This document shows positions 12,031 through 25,700 of a stretch of DNA of 64,000 nucleotides, in pieces. Made by a program: the position numbers and the translations under genes. Every line of letters begins with the position of its first letter. The first letter of the stretch is position 1. Source of the DNA: Dysidea avara (Eukaryota > Porifera > Demospongiae > Dictyoceratida > Dysideidae); NCBI RefSeq assembly GCF_963678975.1, contig NC_089275.1, positions 37,796,819 through 37,860,818 of the forward strand, written 5' to 3'. The notes beneath the pieces were generated by a model, which saw only the letters and a program-made list of their open reading frames with translations, was not told the origin of the DNA and did not search any database.

Positions 12031-13759
12031 TTATTCTGATCACCCCCTGAAATATGAGCCCTCAAAATGATATTTTCTTTGTTTATCTTTTTGAACACTT
12101 AAAACTGGTTTGGGGTTGCTAGTGGATCAGGATAAAAGGCATGTGCATAGAACATGCCAAAATAACCAAGTGGTGAAAAACTCTTTCAAATGAAAGGCCA
12201 GGAAATAGTTGCAATAATGTTAACGCCTATTAAAAGCGATTGGCAGTAGCTTCACTGCAGTTATTTCTTGGCTACTACCTTTGAATCACAACATTTTCAC
12301 CCTGCGTTTGTTGGGTAGCTGTGCTCTTTTTTCACAGCTTGATACATATGTACAATAAAATCTGATGCAATATTATTGTGTTAACCATTGATTTTTGTTA
12401 TTGTAACCTGATGATATAGTATTGGCTTATCAATGTAATAGACCTAACATAGCTATTCGTGAGATTTGAATATGATTTGTTTGAAGAAGTACAAGTATCT
12501 TAACATAGATTTAAGTACTGATCATGAATAAGAATCATCTCTTAAAATGAACCCAGTGTGATGAAACTTCTTTTGAAATACAATATTCTGCTGGTTATCC
12601 ACGAAAACAAAAATACACATAATATTATTACGTAGAATTAATTTTGAGTCAATCAGACTGATTGTTTAAAGTCACAGCAAACTTCATGTAATAGTGTGTT
12701 TGCTATTATCAGATGGCTGTGTGAAATTATACTGCACTACAGAAATAGCTGCTCTCTGTCTGTTTGAAAAATAACAATATTGAATTCATTGTTGATAGTT
12801 GTTTGTCTTTTACTGTGTATATAGCAATATCCTGGGAAAAGATGTTTTTATTAGAACTATCATCATAGCTTTTCAAAATCTTTATGTTTAATCCAGTCAT
12901 GAATATCCCAATACACGCCAACCTGACGCTGTGTTAAAAAATTGCAATGGCATATATTTGGAAACTTCTGTTGCTTAAACGTGCAGTATCACTTAAATAA
13001 GTAAAATGCAGTTGAAAGAGCCATAAAGGTGTATCCCTCTTATAGAGTACATTATAGTAGAGCAGCCGGCTTAGCAACATATTTTGATGAAATTGTCCAC
13101 TTTGTGATAAAAGCACCAAATTTTCTGTGGAAGGTGAGAAAGGTGTACTAAATCAATTGAGATACAATGCCATGCCAAAATCGCTACCTTAGGGCATACG
13201 TATTTTGAAACTTTAAAACTAGGCTATAAATTTCTAGCTGCTCAGGAAACCACACAAGTACATTCAAAATCTTCATTTTTGTTTAAATCGCTTGAATTTA
13301 TTTCAAATTTACAAGTGCAATCAGAAGATCTTTCAAAATGTGGTAACATAAATGGTTTTTAAAGACTTCTAATGGAGCCAATATTTCAGTGTTAAAAGTA
13401 CAAGCACAATTCAATATATTGCACATAATATAACTTCGTATACCATGACCTTTCGTGCTTCGGCAAACTAATTACCTGGATGGACACCTCCCTTGATCAG
13501 CTTTTGGATATGACTATCTCTTGCTCGTCAGTGTATTTTGTATGGGGCACTTTATGGCCTACCTACTTAATAGAATTTTACTTGTTAGGTTCTTTAGATG
13601 TGATACGATTGGCGATTTTAATGGCACCATAATTATCTAAAATGCAATAGTATGAATTAAGCAAATGTTGTACCAAGTTTGGTGCTTTATCAAAAAGGGA
13701 ATGATTTTTTTGCTTAGCTGTTCTACTATTTCATTCATGATCATAACAATAGATTTACA

Positions 13760-16700
13760 ATGGATGATATAATGGAAACAGTGACACAAACCACACTACC
13801 AGAGGCTCTTGAAAAAAATGAAGGTATGTTGGTGGTTACAGATAGAACTATTGTAACTGAATTTCCCTTAATTAGACCTGAAGATTCTACAGTCCAGATA
13901 CACTTCTATATTACAGTCATTTCCAGATGGGTTTTCACAGACACTGCAGGATCTTATGGAAGATATTACCCCAGAGTGTATTTATGCTATACTGAGTTCT
14001 GAAACTAATGATGCCAAACTAGCTAACAAGATGATGTTGGACTGTATGATAGCAAAGATCACTTGTAAAGAAGGTCTTCTTGACTTGTGTGATCAGTTGG
14101 AGAAGATTTCTAATGCACCCAGTATGACTACAATTGTGAGCCAGCTACGTACAGGTAAGAATTGGCCACTTATATCAACACAAAAAGATGTGGGGATTGC
14201 ATACTTAATTCACCAGTGTTAAGTTTAATTAACAAGAATTAGGAATTTTAAGTTTGTATGACTGAATTAGGGATTAAATGTTCACTAGTATATTATCTGC
14301 AGGTGTAGGCGACTTAAATGGCCACTTACTGTATATACGTGACTTGATCTGCAAAAAAAGGGTCTTGTAGCCTTCCAATTGCATGTACTTGGCAATCCAT
14401 AATTTAACTTGTGTATATGGTACCAGCCTGAAATTTGGTACACTCCTAAATAAACACTATTCCTGGTGGTGCTGAAACGATTATTTGGTTATTTGACTAT
14501 TCGGTCGGTATGACACTATTCGATTTGTTACCACACTATTCGAATAATCATTAGCACTTTGTACACTGTGTTCAAATGGAAAAGCCTGCCTTGAAACTTA
14601 AGATTGTGAATGAAGTGATGTATCTATGCCAAAAAAAATTAATTTTGGGAAGATAGAAATAGCTCTTAGGCTTTACCTTGCTCCATAACAAAGGTTTCAG
14701 TACTTATTCAATAGAAGTATAAGCTTAAAGAATAATTGAATATTCGGTCGTTTTGTTCACAACTATTCGAATAGTAGAAATTGCTATTTGTTTCAGCACT
14801 AATTCCTGGATATAATTTTAAGACAATGAGTTAAGCACGTGATGAGTTATGACTCGTTAAACTTGGAAATTTGGAAAGGCTATAAGACCCCTTTTTGCAT
14901 ATCTGGTCGCATTGAAAGAATGATGTGGGGATTCAGTGTGAAGTTTAATGAAATTATCTGTGGTCCACTTTGCCAATCTAGTTAACTATTACAAAATGAT
15001 CTGTAACTGTTCCAAATATTAGTGAATTTGCTTGAAAGGTGTCATCACTTAAGATCCTTGGGTTTATGTTTGACTCGTCTTTTACTTGGGGGCCTCATGT
15101 GGACATGATTGTTCCAAGACAAAACAGTGGTTAGCTCAACTATATCATTTATCATCATATTTAGACCCTGTTGGTCTATTTATGGTGTACAAATCCTTTG
15201 TTCATTCCTGTTTGAAGTATGGCCATCTTCTTCATTTTGGTGCTGCCAGAAGTTACCTGGAGCATTTGGATGCTCTTCAGCATCAAGCTGCCAGTATCTG
15301 TCATTGTACCTTTCCATCCCTGGAATCACGCCGGCATGTTGCAGCGATTGGTCTCACGTGTCGTTTATTGGATGGTGGGGTCATGGTAATTTACAGTCGT
15401 TTCTTCCTCAATTTGTTGCAACTGTCACTAGGAGATCATCCTGTCTAACCGATTTATCAGATCCTGTCTGGGCACTTATACTGAACAGTCCCATTACATT
15501 CAATAGTTTCCACAGAAGTTTGCATGGTGCAATTTCAACAATGTGGGATACTATACCTGCCAATTTATTACTACAGGACCATGCCACAGGATGGCGCTCT
15601 GTGCTGAAATGTCTCCAACGCTGCTGCCGTTAATGACAAAAAAAACAACTAATTTCCGATTTTAAATTTTGAACTTATTTGTGTTTCAAAATGATTGGAT
15701 AACACTCTAGAGATTAAAAAAACATAGATATAAAATGAGGTTTGAGTTCATGTACACCAGAAATATATGCATGTGCTTGTTTTGCTCAAATTTAGTATGA
15801 GATGTTTGGGGAAACTTCCAAGGTGAAGTCATCTTGTTTTGAAAAATTCTGTATGTTTAAATGTATGTACATGTAGGATTTCCTACGTACATTGTACAGA
15901 TGTAGTTGTTAAGTGTATATGGATAATTTTCAGAATTACAATGTGCTTTTGAAGTGGATTATTCAAATCGACCTACAGTTACAACACAGAAGTCTGTACC
16001 AGGTAAGTCAGCATAAATTGTGTATGTGTATATGTACTATTTAACTATTTGCAGAACTGAAGTCGTGGTTTTTGACACAAATGACTCTAAGTCATCGTTG
16101 TAAAGGTATGTGCATTGCAGCTTAATTTGTTGATGTATAACTACACAGTAGTTACTGTACATCATACAGTACAGTAGTACTGATCATGAAGAGCTGGGCT
16201 TTTCCAGCCAAAAATACCAGCCCATAACCACCCTCAATTTCCATTCATGATAGCTTGGCAGCATTGATTTGGCTCAGCCAAGCCCAACAATGTCTTCAGA
16301 CCAACCCCAAACACCTTCCAAAAGTTCCTGTAGAATTTACAAAACAATTCTACCTAATAAAATTTTACGTGCTTGACTGACTGACTGACTGATGCCTCCA
16401 GCCAAGCATAACTCGACAGTGGATAAGGCTACGGGCTTGATTTCTTCACTGTTCAACTTTGCTTCATCCCAAGATGTGCCTTTTCACCAACTGCAGTATG
16501 TACAATACACGCATCATTGATTTTCCTTTGTCCCAGTTTTATTTGCTGACAACGCAAGATGTTCATTTATTCATGATAGAACATTAGTGGCTTCCTACTA
16601 ATAATTTATTTAGTATGCGCTGCTCAACTTTCTGTGATGGTACGTTTGTTTCTCGTGTGTTTGAGTTCAACTGATTGTTCCAGACGACGGATGTAGGATA

Positions 16701-19700
16701 ATTAAGAACTTGTTTTTAGCAAAGTATAACAGGCATGTGCTAATTAGTTGGCACAGTTTAATCGCTTGCATTTCTTAACCACTGCTTTGCTATGTAAGTT
16801 CTTTGTTCTAAGGTATTTCATTCTATAAATGCTTAATTGTTTGTTTCTAGTGTGTTTGAGTTCAACTAACTGTTCCAGATGACTGGTGGGTAAGAATTCT
16901 TTCTTAGCAAAGTAGAAAAGGCACATGTTGATTAGTTGACACGCTTGAGTTCCTTCAGCTACAAGTAGAAAAATACAAATGAAAAAAATTGATGGTGTCT
17001 TCTTTGATTGACTTCCCATAACTACATCAATTCATCTTTATAAAACAAACCAGTTATGTAGATTGATCACCAGTTCTCTAAAAAGAACACAAACAAGTAT
17101 AAGAAAAAATATGAATTTTAAGCTAGAGTAGGCGTCAACTAGAACTAATAAAAATGTAATGAAACAAGCTTAAGTTAGTATAATATTATGACAGCAAATT
17201 ACTGTCACACAAAAGAAGTGATCAACCCTACTATGCATTTCAATTACAGAAACTCCACAGCACAGTAGGGATATTCATTTCTTTTTGTGTTACAGTAATT
17301 CGCTGTCATAATAACTCAAGCTTGTTTCAGTACTTTTTATTTGTGCATTATATTCTAGTTGAACCCCATATTCTCTAGTTAGGCTTGCGCCATTTATGCC
17401 AGCATAATTCCAAGCATAATAGGCTAGCAAAAGCATCAAGCATTATGCCAGTATAATAGGACAATTTTCAAGGGTTTTAATTAAAACACGCAATGCACGT
17501 ACCAAAAATACTGCACAACATGAACATGTTGTGCAGTATTACTGCATTTCATATCAAAAACCTTACAGTATTATTATTTTTACTATTCCTTGACTGATTA
17601 TTCACACTTTATGGAAATAAAATTGAGATACTCTAATAGAGCAGTCATTTACTCTAATACAGCAGTCAGGAAATGCAGGTATTCTCTAATAAAACAGTCA
17701 GCTCTCAAGCATAATCTCAATTTTGAAAGCATAATAGGCTGGATTTTTGAACACTGCTCAAAAGCATAATAGGCAATTTTCAAAGCATAATTGGCTCAAG
17801 TCTAACTCTAGTTTATAATTCATATTTGTGACCTGATCTTGGAAAACCTACCTTTTTGGCACGTTGGTCAATTCTCTGTTTTATAGCTTAAACGAGGTAC
17901 TAGGTGCTCATCTATCTTGTGTTAAAATTTCAGCTTAATATCTTTAAGCATTCCTGAGATATGGCCGATTTTCTGTCCTGTACATTACAAACTAACTTTT
18001 ATGGTAATGTATTGAGTTCTGTGGGTGATTAAGGGTGACAAATGGTGACAAATCTCTTTGTTTACTAATAATTCCATTCTTACAATCTAAAATACTTTAA
18101 AAGACATTTCTGATGGGTTAATGAAGTATTCTTGGTACTTTTCTGCAATTAAAGACCATGTATTATTGTCTAAGACTAAGTTTTAGCCATTGCAGCACCT
18201 GAACAAATCACCCAATTTGTTAAGTTACTTGTTGTCCCACGCATGTGAAATTACTACATGGTCTGATGTAATCATCCATATCTCCTAGGAAAAAGAAGCT
18301 TTGGGTGTGAAACTTCATAGCAAGAAGGTTTAATAGTTGCTTTATCTAAATGTGCAAAAAAAATAATTTAAAAAATATTGTTGAAATTTTCATTTGAGTT
18401 TTCCCAAAAAGTTAGCTTGTGCCCAAAAGGTAGGTTTTCCAAGATCCGGTCACATTTTTCTTATACTTGTAATAATAGCACAGTATGTAACACTAATTTA
18501 TACATTGTTGAGACAATAGCTAGCAGTATGGTGGCTGGTTTTTGGACATCAACTTGTTTTTTACTATTTAAGCATAACCTTCCTGTAATTTGCTTCTCTG
18601 AAATTGCATAATTGTCTGGCTCTCCCAACGGAGTTCCAGAGTTTCTGCCTATGCTATGTAAATGCAGCATGAGTCATTGTATATACACCATAGTGTTGTG
18701 AATATATAACATGGGATGTATTATTATAGGAGTAATCAAGAGGCATTATCCAGCACTCTGTAACAGCCTTCCAGTGAATACTCAAAATTCCATATTGAAG
18801 TTGCGACAGTACAACACTATGCTTCCACAAGAAGCAATTGAATCCATAGCTTCCTGTAGCTCTGTCAACGAGAGGATGGTAACTTGTTTCATAATCAGCT
18901 GCAGAAATGATGAAGAATTCTTCTGGTTCTGTGATCAAATGGAAAAGCTTGTTGAGAATCCTTACTGTGTTGAAGCATTAAGAGATGGTTTGTTAAAATT
19001 CATAGTAAAATTGCTAATATGTGACTGGATCTGTGAAAACCCCACATAATCGTGCAAGCCTAAATTTTACCATACAAAACACCAATTACAATCGGTAAAA
19101 TACCTGCGTATCATTGAAACAATTCTGTATATTTTTGAATGCTTTGTTCTTAGTGAAGAAATTAATATAAACCTGGGTATCATCTAATTTGCCTACTCAA
19201 GAAGAGTTCAATAGTCTTCATTTTTTGCAGTAGACAAAAGGTTATTTAAGTTATGGGTGTTTGTTTACATACTGTCAAAGTGATAGTATATGATCAATTT
19301 TTCTTCACTAAATTCGCCTTTGTATGTAGTGATATAAGGAAAAACTTACCCAGCAGTCGATTCCTCCATTCACGGCAAACACAAAGGTGCTAGTTTTAGC
19401 TCCATATCTAATTAACTTTGTAAGTTACAACCGTGATAGTAAGTGCCTGTAATTTATTTTCCCTATACTTGCTGTACAAATCGATTTTTCTGCTGTTTCT
19501 ACTTTATAGGGCTGTAACTCCAAAGTTATTAGCATGAGTCTGAAACTTTGCCAGAGCATGCACTTGCCTAAGTAGATTATAATATCAAACAGTACGGTAG
19601 TACTGTTTAAGTAGGGTTTGCATCAAAAGTGACGCGCGCCACCAAAAATACCTGCCCTTAAAAACCAGCTTAGAAACTTCTTACGCGACTAAAATCACTT

Positions 19701-22700
19701 TTATGGAATAATATTAGTCCATCTAACATCAAATGTAGCGTTAAAAACAAGAAAACATGTACTGGCGGCCGGATGTAGAATTTTTAAAAAATTGTCAAAA
19801 CTCGAATTTTGTCTCACTCACTCACTCACTTACTGACCACAGTTGCAAGCCTAGAGCCCAAACGAAGCAGCGCACGGTCACCATTTTACGCCACAATAAC
19901 AAACTCACTGGTGGGATGTACCTTTTGGGGCTCCGACGAGTGTGCGCCCTGTGCACCTTGTCTTTTCTTTTATCTTCAATCAGGCTGCTTGTCTTCTTCT
20001 TCATCCAATGAAACCATACCGAGGCATTAATTTTCCATATCAACACTTTCTTTAAGCAACATAATAGACGCCACGAGATTACTTAAGGTGCTTAGACTAT
20101 GCTACTGTACGGCCTCCGACTGTACGGAGGTACCAGTACTCCACAATAGGTAACAAGGTCAGGCCCATTCTTTATTCTACGTATTATCGATCTATCGATC
20201 GAGACCACGATGACCACGCCCTTTTTACACTAGCTGTATTTGTGGCCACACACCCTCAAGTTGGCAGGCTGATTCAAGATACTCTAGTCTAATAATCGAT
20301 CGAAACCACGATGACCACACCCCTTTTTGGGGCAAGCACATCTTCGCAGGCTGACTAGAGATACTCTAATACAGCAGTCACCCTAATAAAACAGTCACAT
20401 GTTTATAGCTAGCTGTATGCTTTAACAAAAAAACTAAACAAACTAGTATATTAAAAATTATAAATTTAAAAATGAAGTAGGGTTTCAAGCTATAAAAAGT
20501 AGTGAAACAAGAGATGAACAATGGTAGCTATTACAGCATAGCTCAGTGAGAAATCCCTACTTTGGCATTGAACACAAAATAATTGTTATACCATGCCAAA
20601 GTAGGGATTTAATACTGAGCTATGCTGTAATAGCTACCATTGTAAATCTCTTATTTCACTACTTTTTATAGCTTGAAACCCTACTTCATTTTTAAATTTA
20701 TAATTTTTAATATACTAGTTATTTTATTAATCAAGAATGTGCAATTATGTCAGGTTTTTGCAGACCTGGTCACATATATTTGCCTTTTAGTGGCCTCATA
20801 TGTAGTACAGGTATTTGTTGGACGTGAGATATTGTATGCTTTTCATCAACTGTGTTGCAAGGGTTTGCTTTATGTAGTCATGTTTTGGCCAACCCTTGCT
20901 GACCTGCAGCTGTCTAAAACAGTGATTAAATTAGCTCCATACATAAATGATGCATTTAAAAAAATGCTACTTGCCAAGAAAACTTTATGAGCTTGCTTAA
21001 AGTTGCTGGCTGTACTTTATATTGAAATCTTTTTTCTTGACATGGATATTACCAAGCATAAATTCACACTTATTTCACAGCAAATTTATATATTTACAAA
21101 GTAGTTGTACAGTAATGCACCTATCAATATTATTCCCCACCTAATGCATGCGCACCGCTTATTTTAATTACATATTTCTATTTCTATTGCTTCTCAATTG
21201 CTTCTGCATATTTCTAACTTGGTACATGAATCCACTGTTACACACTCCTCATTTGTGCCAAAGATCAAGGTAATCGAGTTACAAGATTGCATTTTATGGC
21301 AATGTTTGCAAAGTGTGTAAAAAGTAAAATCGAAGCCCCGTAGCCCCCCGTATGGCATAAGAAGAAAAAAATGAAGCAATTAAAATGAAACTTTGAACAC
21401 CCATATCTCACAAATGGCTGTTGAAAATTTAATCAAATTTGCAGTGTGGCATACCCTACTTGGCAAACAGCTATAATGCAAAATGGTGTACTTTGCCATG
21501 GAGATATGCACGCGTGAAAAAGCTATTTTCTTTCTTCCTGTCAATATACTCACGGTGTGGTGCGCCGGCTTTCTTGGCCGCATGACACACTACCGTGTGT
21601 CTTGATTACACAAAATTTATACAGTAGCTGGAACAAAAATATTTCAATATTCTCTGTTTAAAATCCTCTACATTTGTTGCTTCAATAACTGTAGCTGGTA
21701 AACTATTCCGCATTTTAAGAGTTGAAGGAAAAAAAGGAGTGCTAATAAATATCAAGGTGAGCTTGCAATTGTTGGAATCTTTGTGAATGGGATGCCATAG
21801 AACTAGCCCATTTCACATCAACTAATTCATATAGTTGATGGAGTGGGTATAGGTGTTGGGAGGACAAACAAAGACTGGCGCAATTACTCTCCTTACTTCT
21901 GGCTTCGCACCAATAATACGTTGGTGCCTAAACTCATTGAACCTGCTGTTTGACCTTGGAGTGGTCATGTGGTAGCAGCAGTCGGTCTTGTGACACTCCC
22001 AGAGAGATTTGTGCCCCAAGTTAAACCTGATTAAGCTATTAAGTTTTTGTGTTCTTTTGAAGCTATATACTATATCTAATGCAAAACAGCCAAGCTGTAA
22101 AAAAAGAGTGTGGCCCTCAAACCGGCTATGGTGAAAAAAGATGTGAAATCCAAGGTGGCAGCCAAGAAATGGCTGTGATGGTAGGTTAATGGTAACAATT
22201 TTAATAACGACAAATCAGGTGAATTTTGGTGCCGCTAGATCTTGGCACAAAATTCACCTGAATTGTCGTTATTAAAATTTTTACCATTAACCTACCATCA
22301 CAGCCATTTCTTGGCCGCTACCTTGGATTTCACATCTTTTTTTCACCATAGCCAGTTTGAGGGCCGCACTCTTTTTTACAGCTTGGCTGTTTTGGATTAG
22401 ATTTCACTTCTTTTTGTATTTGTATACCCAAAGCCGGCCTATGCCGGCTTTGGGGTTTTTTAACCTATCTTTTTTTTCTTTACCACAGGAAGAAGGAAAG
22501 ATAAAGCAGATGTTAAATACTTTTAAAATTTCTGATTTTATCAGTAAATGTACAGATTATGTATATAATACATATATTTATTACAGAACTCTCTACATGG
22601 AGGTTTCTTTGTAACTGAACACTCTACAAGGTGACTTCTTCTAGCTGATCTCTCTACAGGGTGAATTGTTTGTAGCTGAACTATCTACAAGGTAACTTCT

Positions 22701-25700
22701 TCTAGCTGATCACTCTATAGGGTGATTTGTTTGTAGCTGAATTCTGTACAGGTGATTTTTTTGCAGCTGAACTCTCTACATGGTGGTTTCTTTGTAGCTG
22801 AACTCTCTACAAGGTAACTTCTTCTAGCTGATCTCTCTACAGGATGATTTGTTCGTAGATGAATTCTGTACAGGGTGATTTGTTTGCAGCTGAACTCTAA
22901 ATGGTGGTTTCTTTGTAGTTGAACTCTCTACAGGATGATCTTTTTGTAGCTGAACTCTCTACAGGTGATTTGTTTGCAGCTGAACTCTCTACATGGTGGT
23001 TTCTTTGTAACTGAACTCTCTACAAGGTGAATTCTTCTAGCTGATCTCTCTACAGGGTGATTTGTTTGTAGCTGAACTCTCCACAAGGTAATTTCTTCTA
23101 GCTGATCTCTGTACAGGGTGAATTGTTTGTAGCTGGACTCTCTACAAGGTAACTTCTTCTAGCTGATCTCTCTACATGATGGTTTCTTTGTAGCTGAACT
23201 CTCTACAAGGTAACTTCTTCTAGCTGATGTCTCTACAGGGTCACTTGTTTGTAGTTGAACTCTCTCTACATAATGGCTTCGTTGTAGCTGAACTCTCTAC
23301 AAGGTAACTTCTTCTAGTTGATGTCTCTACAGGGTCATTAGTTTGTTGCTGAACTCTCTACATCGTGGTAACTGAACTCTCTAAAAGGTGGCTTCTTCTA
23401 GCTGATCTTTCTACAGGGTGATTTGTTTGTAGCTGAATTCTCTACAGGTGATTTGTTTGCAGCTGAACTCTTTACATGATTGTTTCTTTGTAGCTGAACT
23501 CTCTACAAGGTAACTTCTTCTAGCTGATCCCTATACATGGTGATTTGTTTGTAGCTGAACTCTCTACATGGTGGTTTCTTTGTAGCTGAACTCTCTACAA
23601 GGTGACTTCTTCTAGCTGAACTACGTAGTTGAACTCCCTACAATTAAGGTAGCTTCTTCTAGCTGATCTCTCTACAGAGCGAATTGTTTGTAGATGAACT
23701 CTTTACAGGGCGATTTGTTTGTAGCTGATCTCTATACAGGTTACTTGTTTCTTGCTGATCTCTTGAACTCTATTCAGGGTGACTGCTCTATTAGAGTATC
23801 TTGATCTCGCACTTGCTACACCAAGTTGGATTTTGTGTTATAACTCCGTGGCGTTAAGTCTTATTCTTCTACACCATTGAAGAGCCTTTTAAAGATGATT
23901 ACTCCATCTGTACAGCGAATTTCAAAGCATTACCCCAAGTGGTTTTTCTGGTAGGCCTGGCAAGTAGTCGTTTTTTTTTATTAGCTAATCTTGATTGCAT
24001 AATTGTTACACACTGTTGGTTTCTTCGGTGTATCTTCCTGGTTTTCAGCTCGATTTCTTTCAAACCACAAAAGGTTTGAGGTTCAATAGTTAACCTATTC
24101 ACCCACCGCTTTTCAGCTTCTTCCCATACGCGGTTTACCCTGTAGGCGTGACAACATATTGGTGTTATTTTTTGTGAATAATCTCTAATAACTGTTTGCC
24201 TGTTTATTGTATTCCAGCCAAAGTTGGTACCGCGATGTGCCTTTATACCCCCTTCTGTGTGCCAAATTTCAAGGCAATCGGATTTTTCGTTCGCGTTTTA
24301 TAAGTGCAAAAAGAGGAAGAAAATTAAGAAGAAAAAATAACTAAGAAACTAAGCCAATTTTTGAAGTCACATATCTTGGGATGACTTGAAGCAATGTCGC
24401 TCAAATTTTGAATGTGGAGTACTGAAGTTGGAGGGCGTGTCCACAGCAAAAATCGTCTTGTTTCATTAAGGCAGCACAAGGCTATGGAGGTGTGAAAATT
24501 GCATTTTCGTTCTTCCTGTCAATATACTCACGGCTGTTGCGTACCGGCTTGGGCCGCACGACACACTACTGTGTGTCTTGATATGTGACTAGTCTCACGT
24601 GCCAGACGGTTTGTGTGGGGGCAATAAATAAACTGTCTGGTCACTGTTGTACACATTCCAGGACCACTGCCAGAATGTTGGCAGAGCCAATCAGATCGCT
24701 TCGCAGACTCTGTGACGAAACAAATCAAATTTTTATTGTAATAAAGAACAAAATCTCAGCAACAGATTGCTTTTTCGAAAGTTTAACAATGCCATGGGTT
24801 TAGGATCTTTGTTACCCCAGCACAGGACTCTTAAAAGGGTTGGTATAAGAATGATTATGGTTCACTACGGATTTGTGAAATGGCGGAATTGTAGAGGAAG
24901 ATGTTCAGCAATGTTTCGAATACGTGTCACCAGGACATTACCTGTACAAATATCATCTTAGCCTACTCACAGAGGTGATTGGAATGATTATTACATCATC
25001 CTTTGTGCGAAACAATACCGTGTTGTAATCTAATTGCATTCCAGTGAGTTCATGGAAAGTGTGCAATAGTGACCAGACGGTTTATTCACTGCCCCTATAC
25101 AAACCGTCTGGCACACAAGACTAATATGTGACCCAGTCTGAAAAAACCGGTCTTATTGCCCATGTCAGCAGATTAGATTTTTCACCCAGGACACAAAGGT
25201 ACATGAATAAACTATCTAATTCCACAGTCAAAATCAGTTAGACTTGAGTGGTCTGATTTTGCTGGCTGCTTTTCCCAAGCCCAGTGGCAATCCATACATG
25301 CGGTGTGGGGCCTTAATGGAGCTCTGGTCAGCCTGGGGATGACTTTATGTGGCTGTACAGCTCTGTGGTATTGAATAAGTACCTCTGCTGTGCATTTCCT
25401 TTCATTTTAGCCAATTTTGAGGCCTGAATGGCCAAAAACTTGGCCTAATTCATTCATATATCTTCCTTTTCAAATCTTGAACACTATCTTGCCCGCCTTC
25501 CAGGCCCCCCCACCTCCCACCCATTTTGCAGCTTGCCTGATACAGTCAGCCCCGGTTTAAAAACTATCTAAAATGGCGGGAAACTTAGTTGTTGCCTACT
25601 TGCACAGTGGATGCTCTGGAAGGTACTTAAGTAGTTGGTGTAAAACGTGTGAAAATCTGGTACACATAGCTTCAACCATTGGCAAGCTGCAACACACCAA

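Noticed and set aside
13429..13441. ATAACTTCGTATA, identical to one arm of the phage P1 loxP site
   Set aside because: Only one 13-bp arm is present; the spacer and inverted second arm are missing. In AT-rich sequence this is most likely coincidence.
24585..24961. Short plus-strand frames inside the Mutator-like element
   Set aside because: No similarity to a MULE transposase and far too short; treated as non-coding filler.
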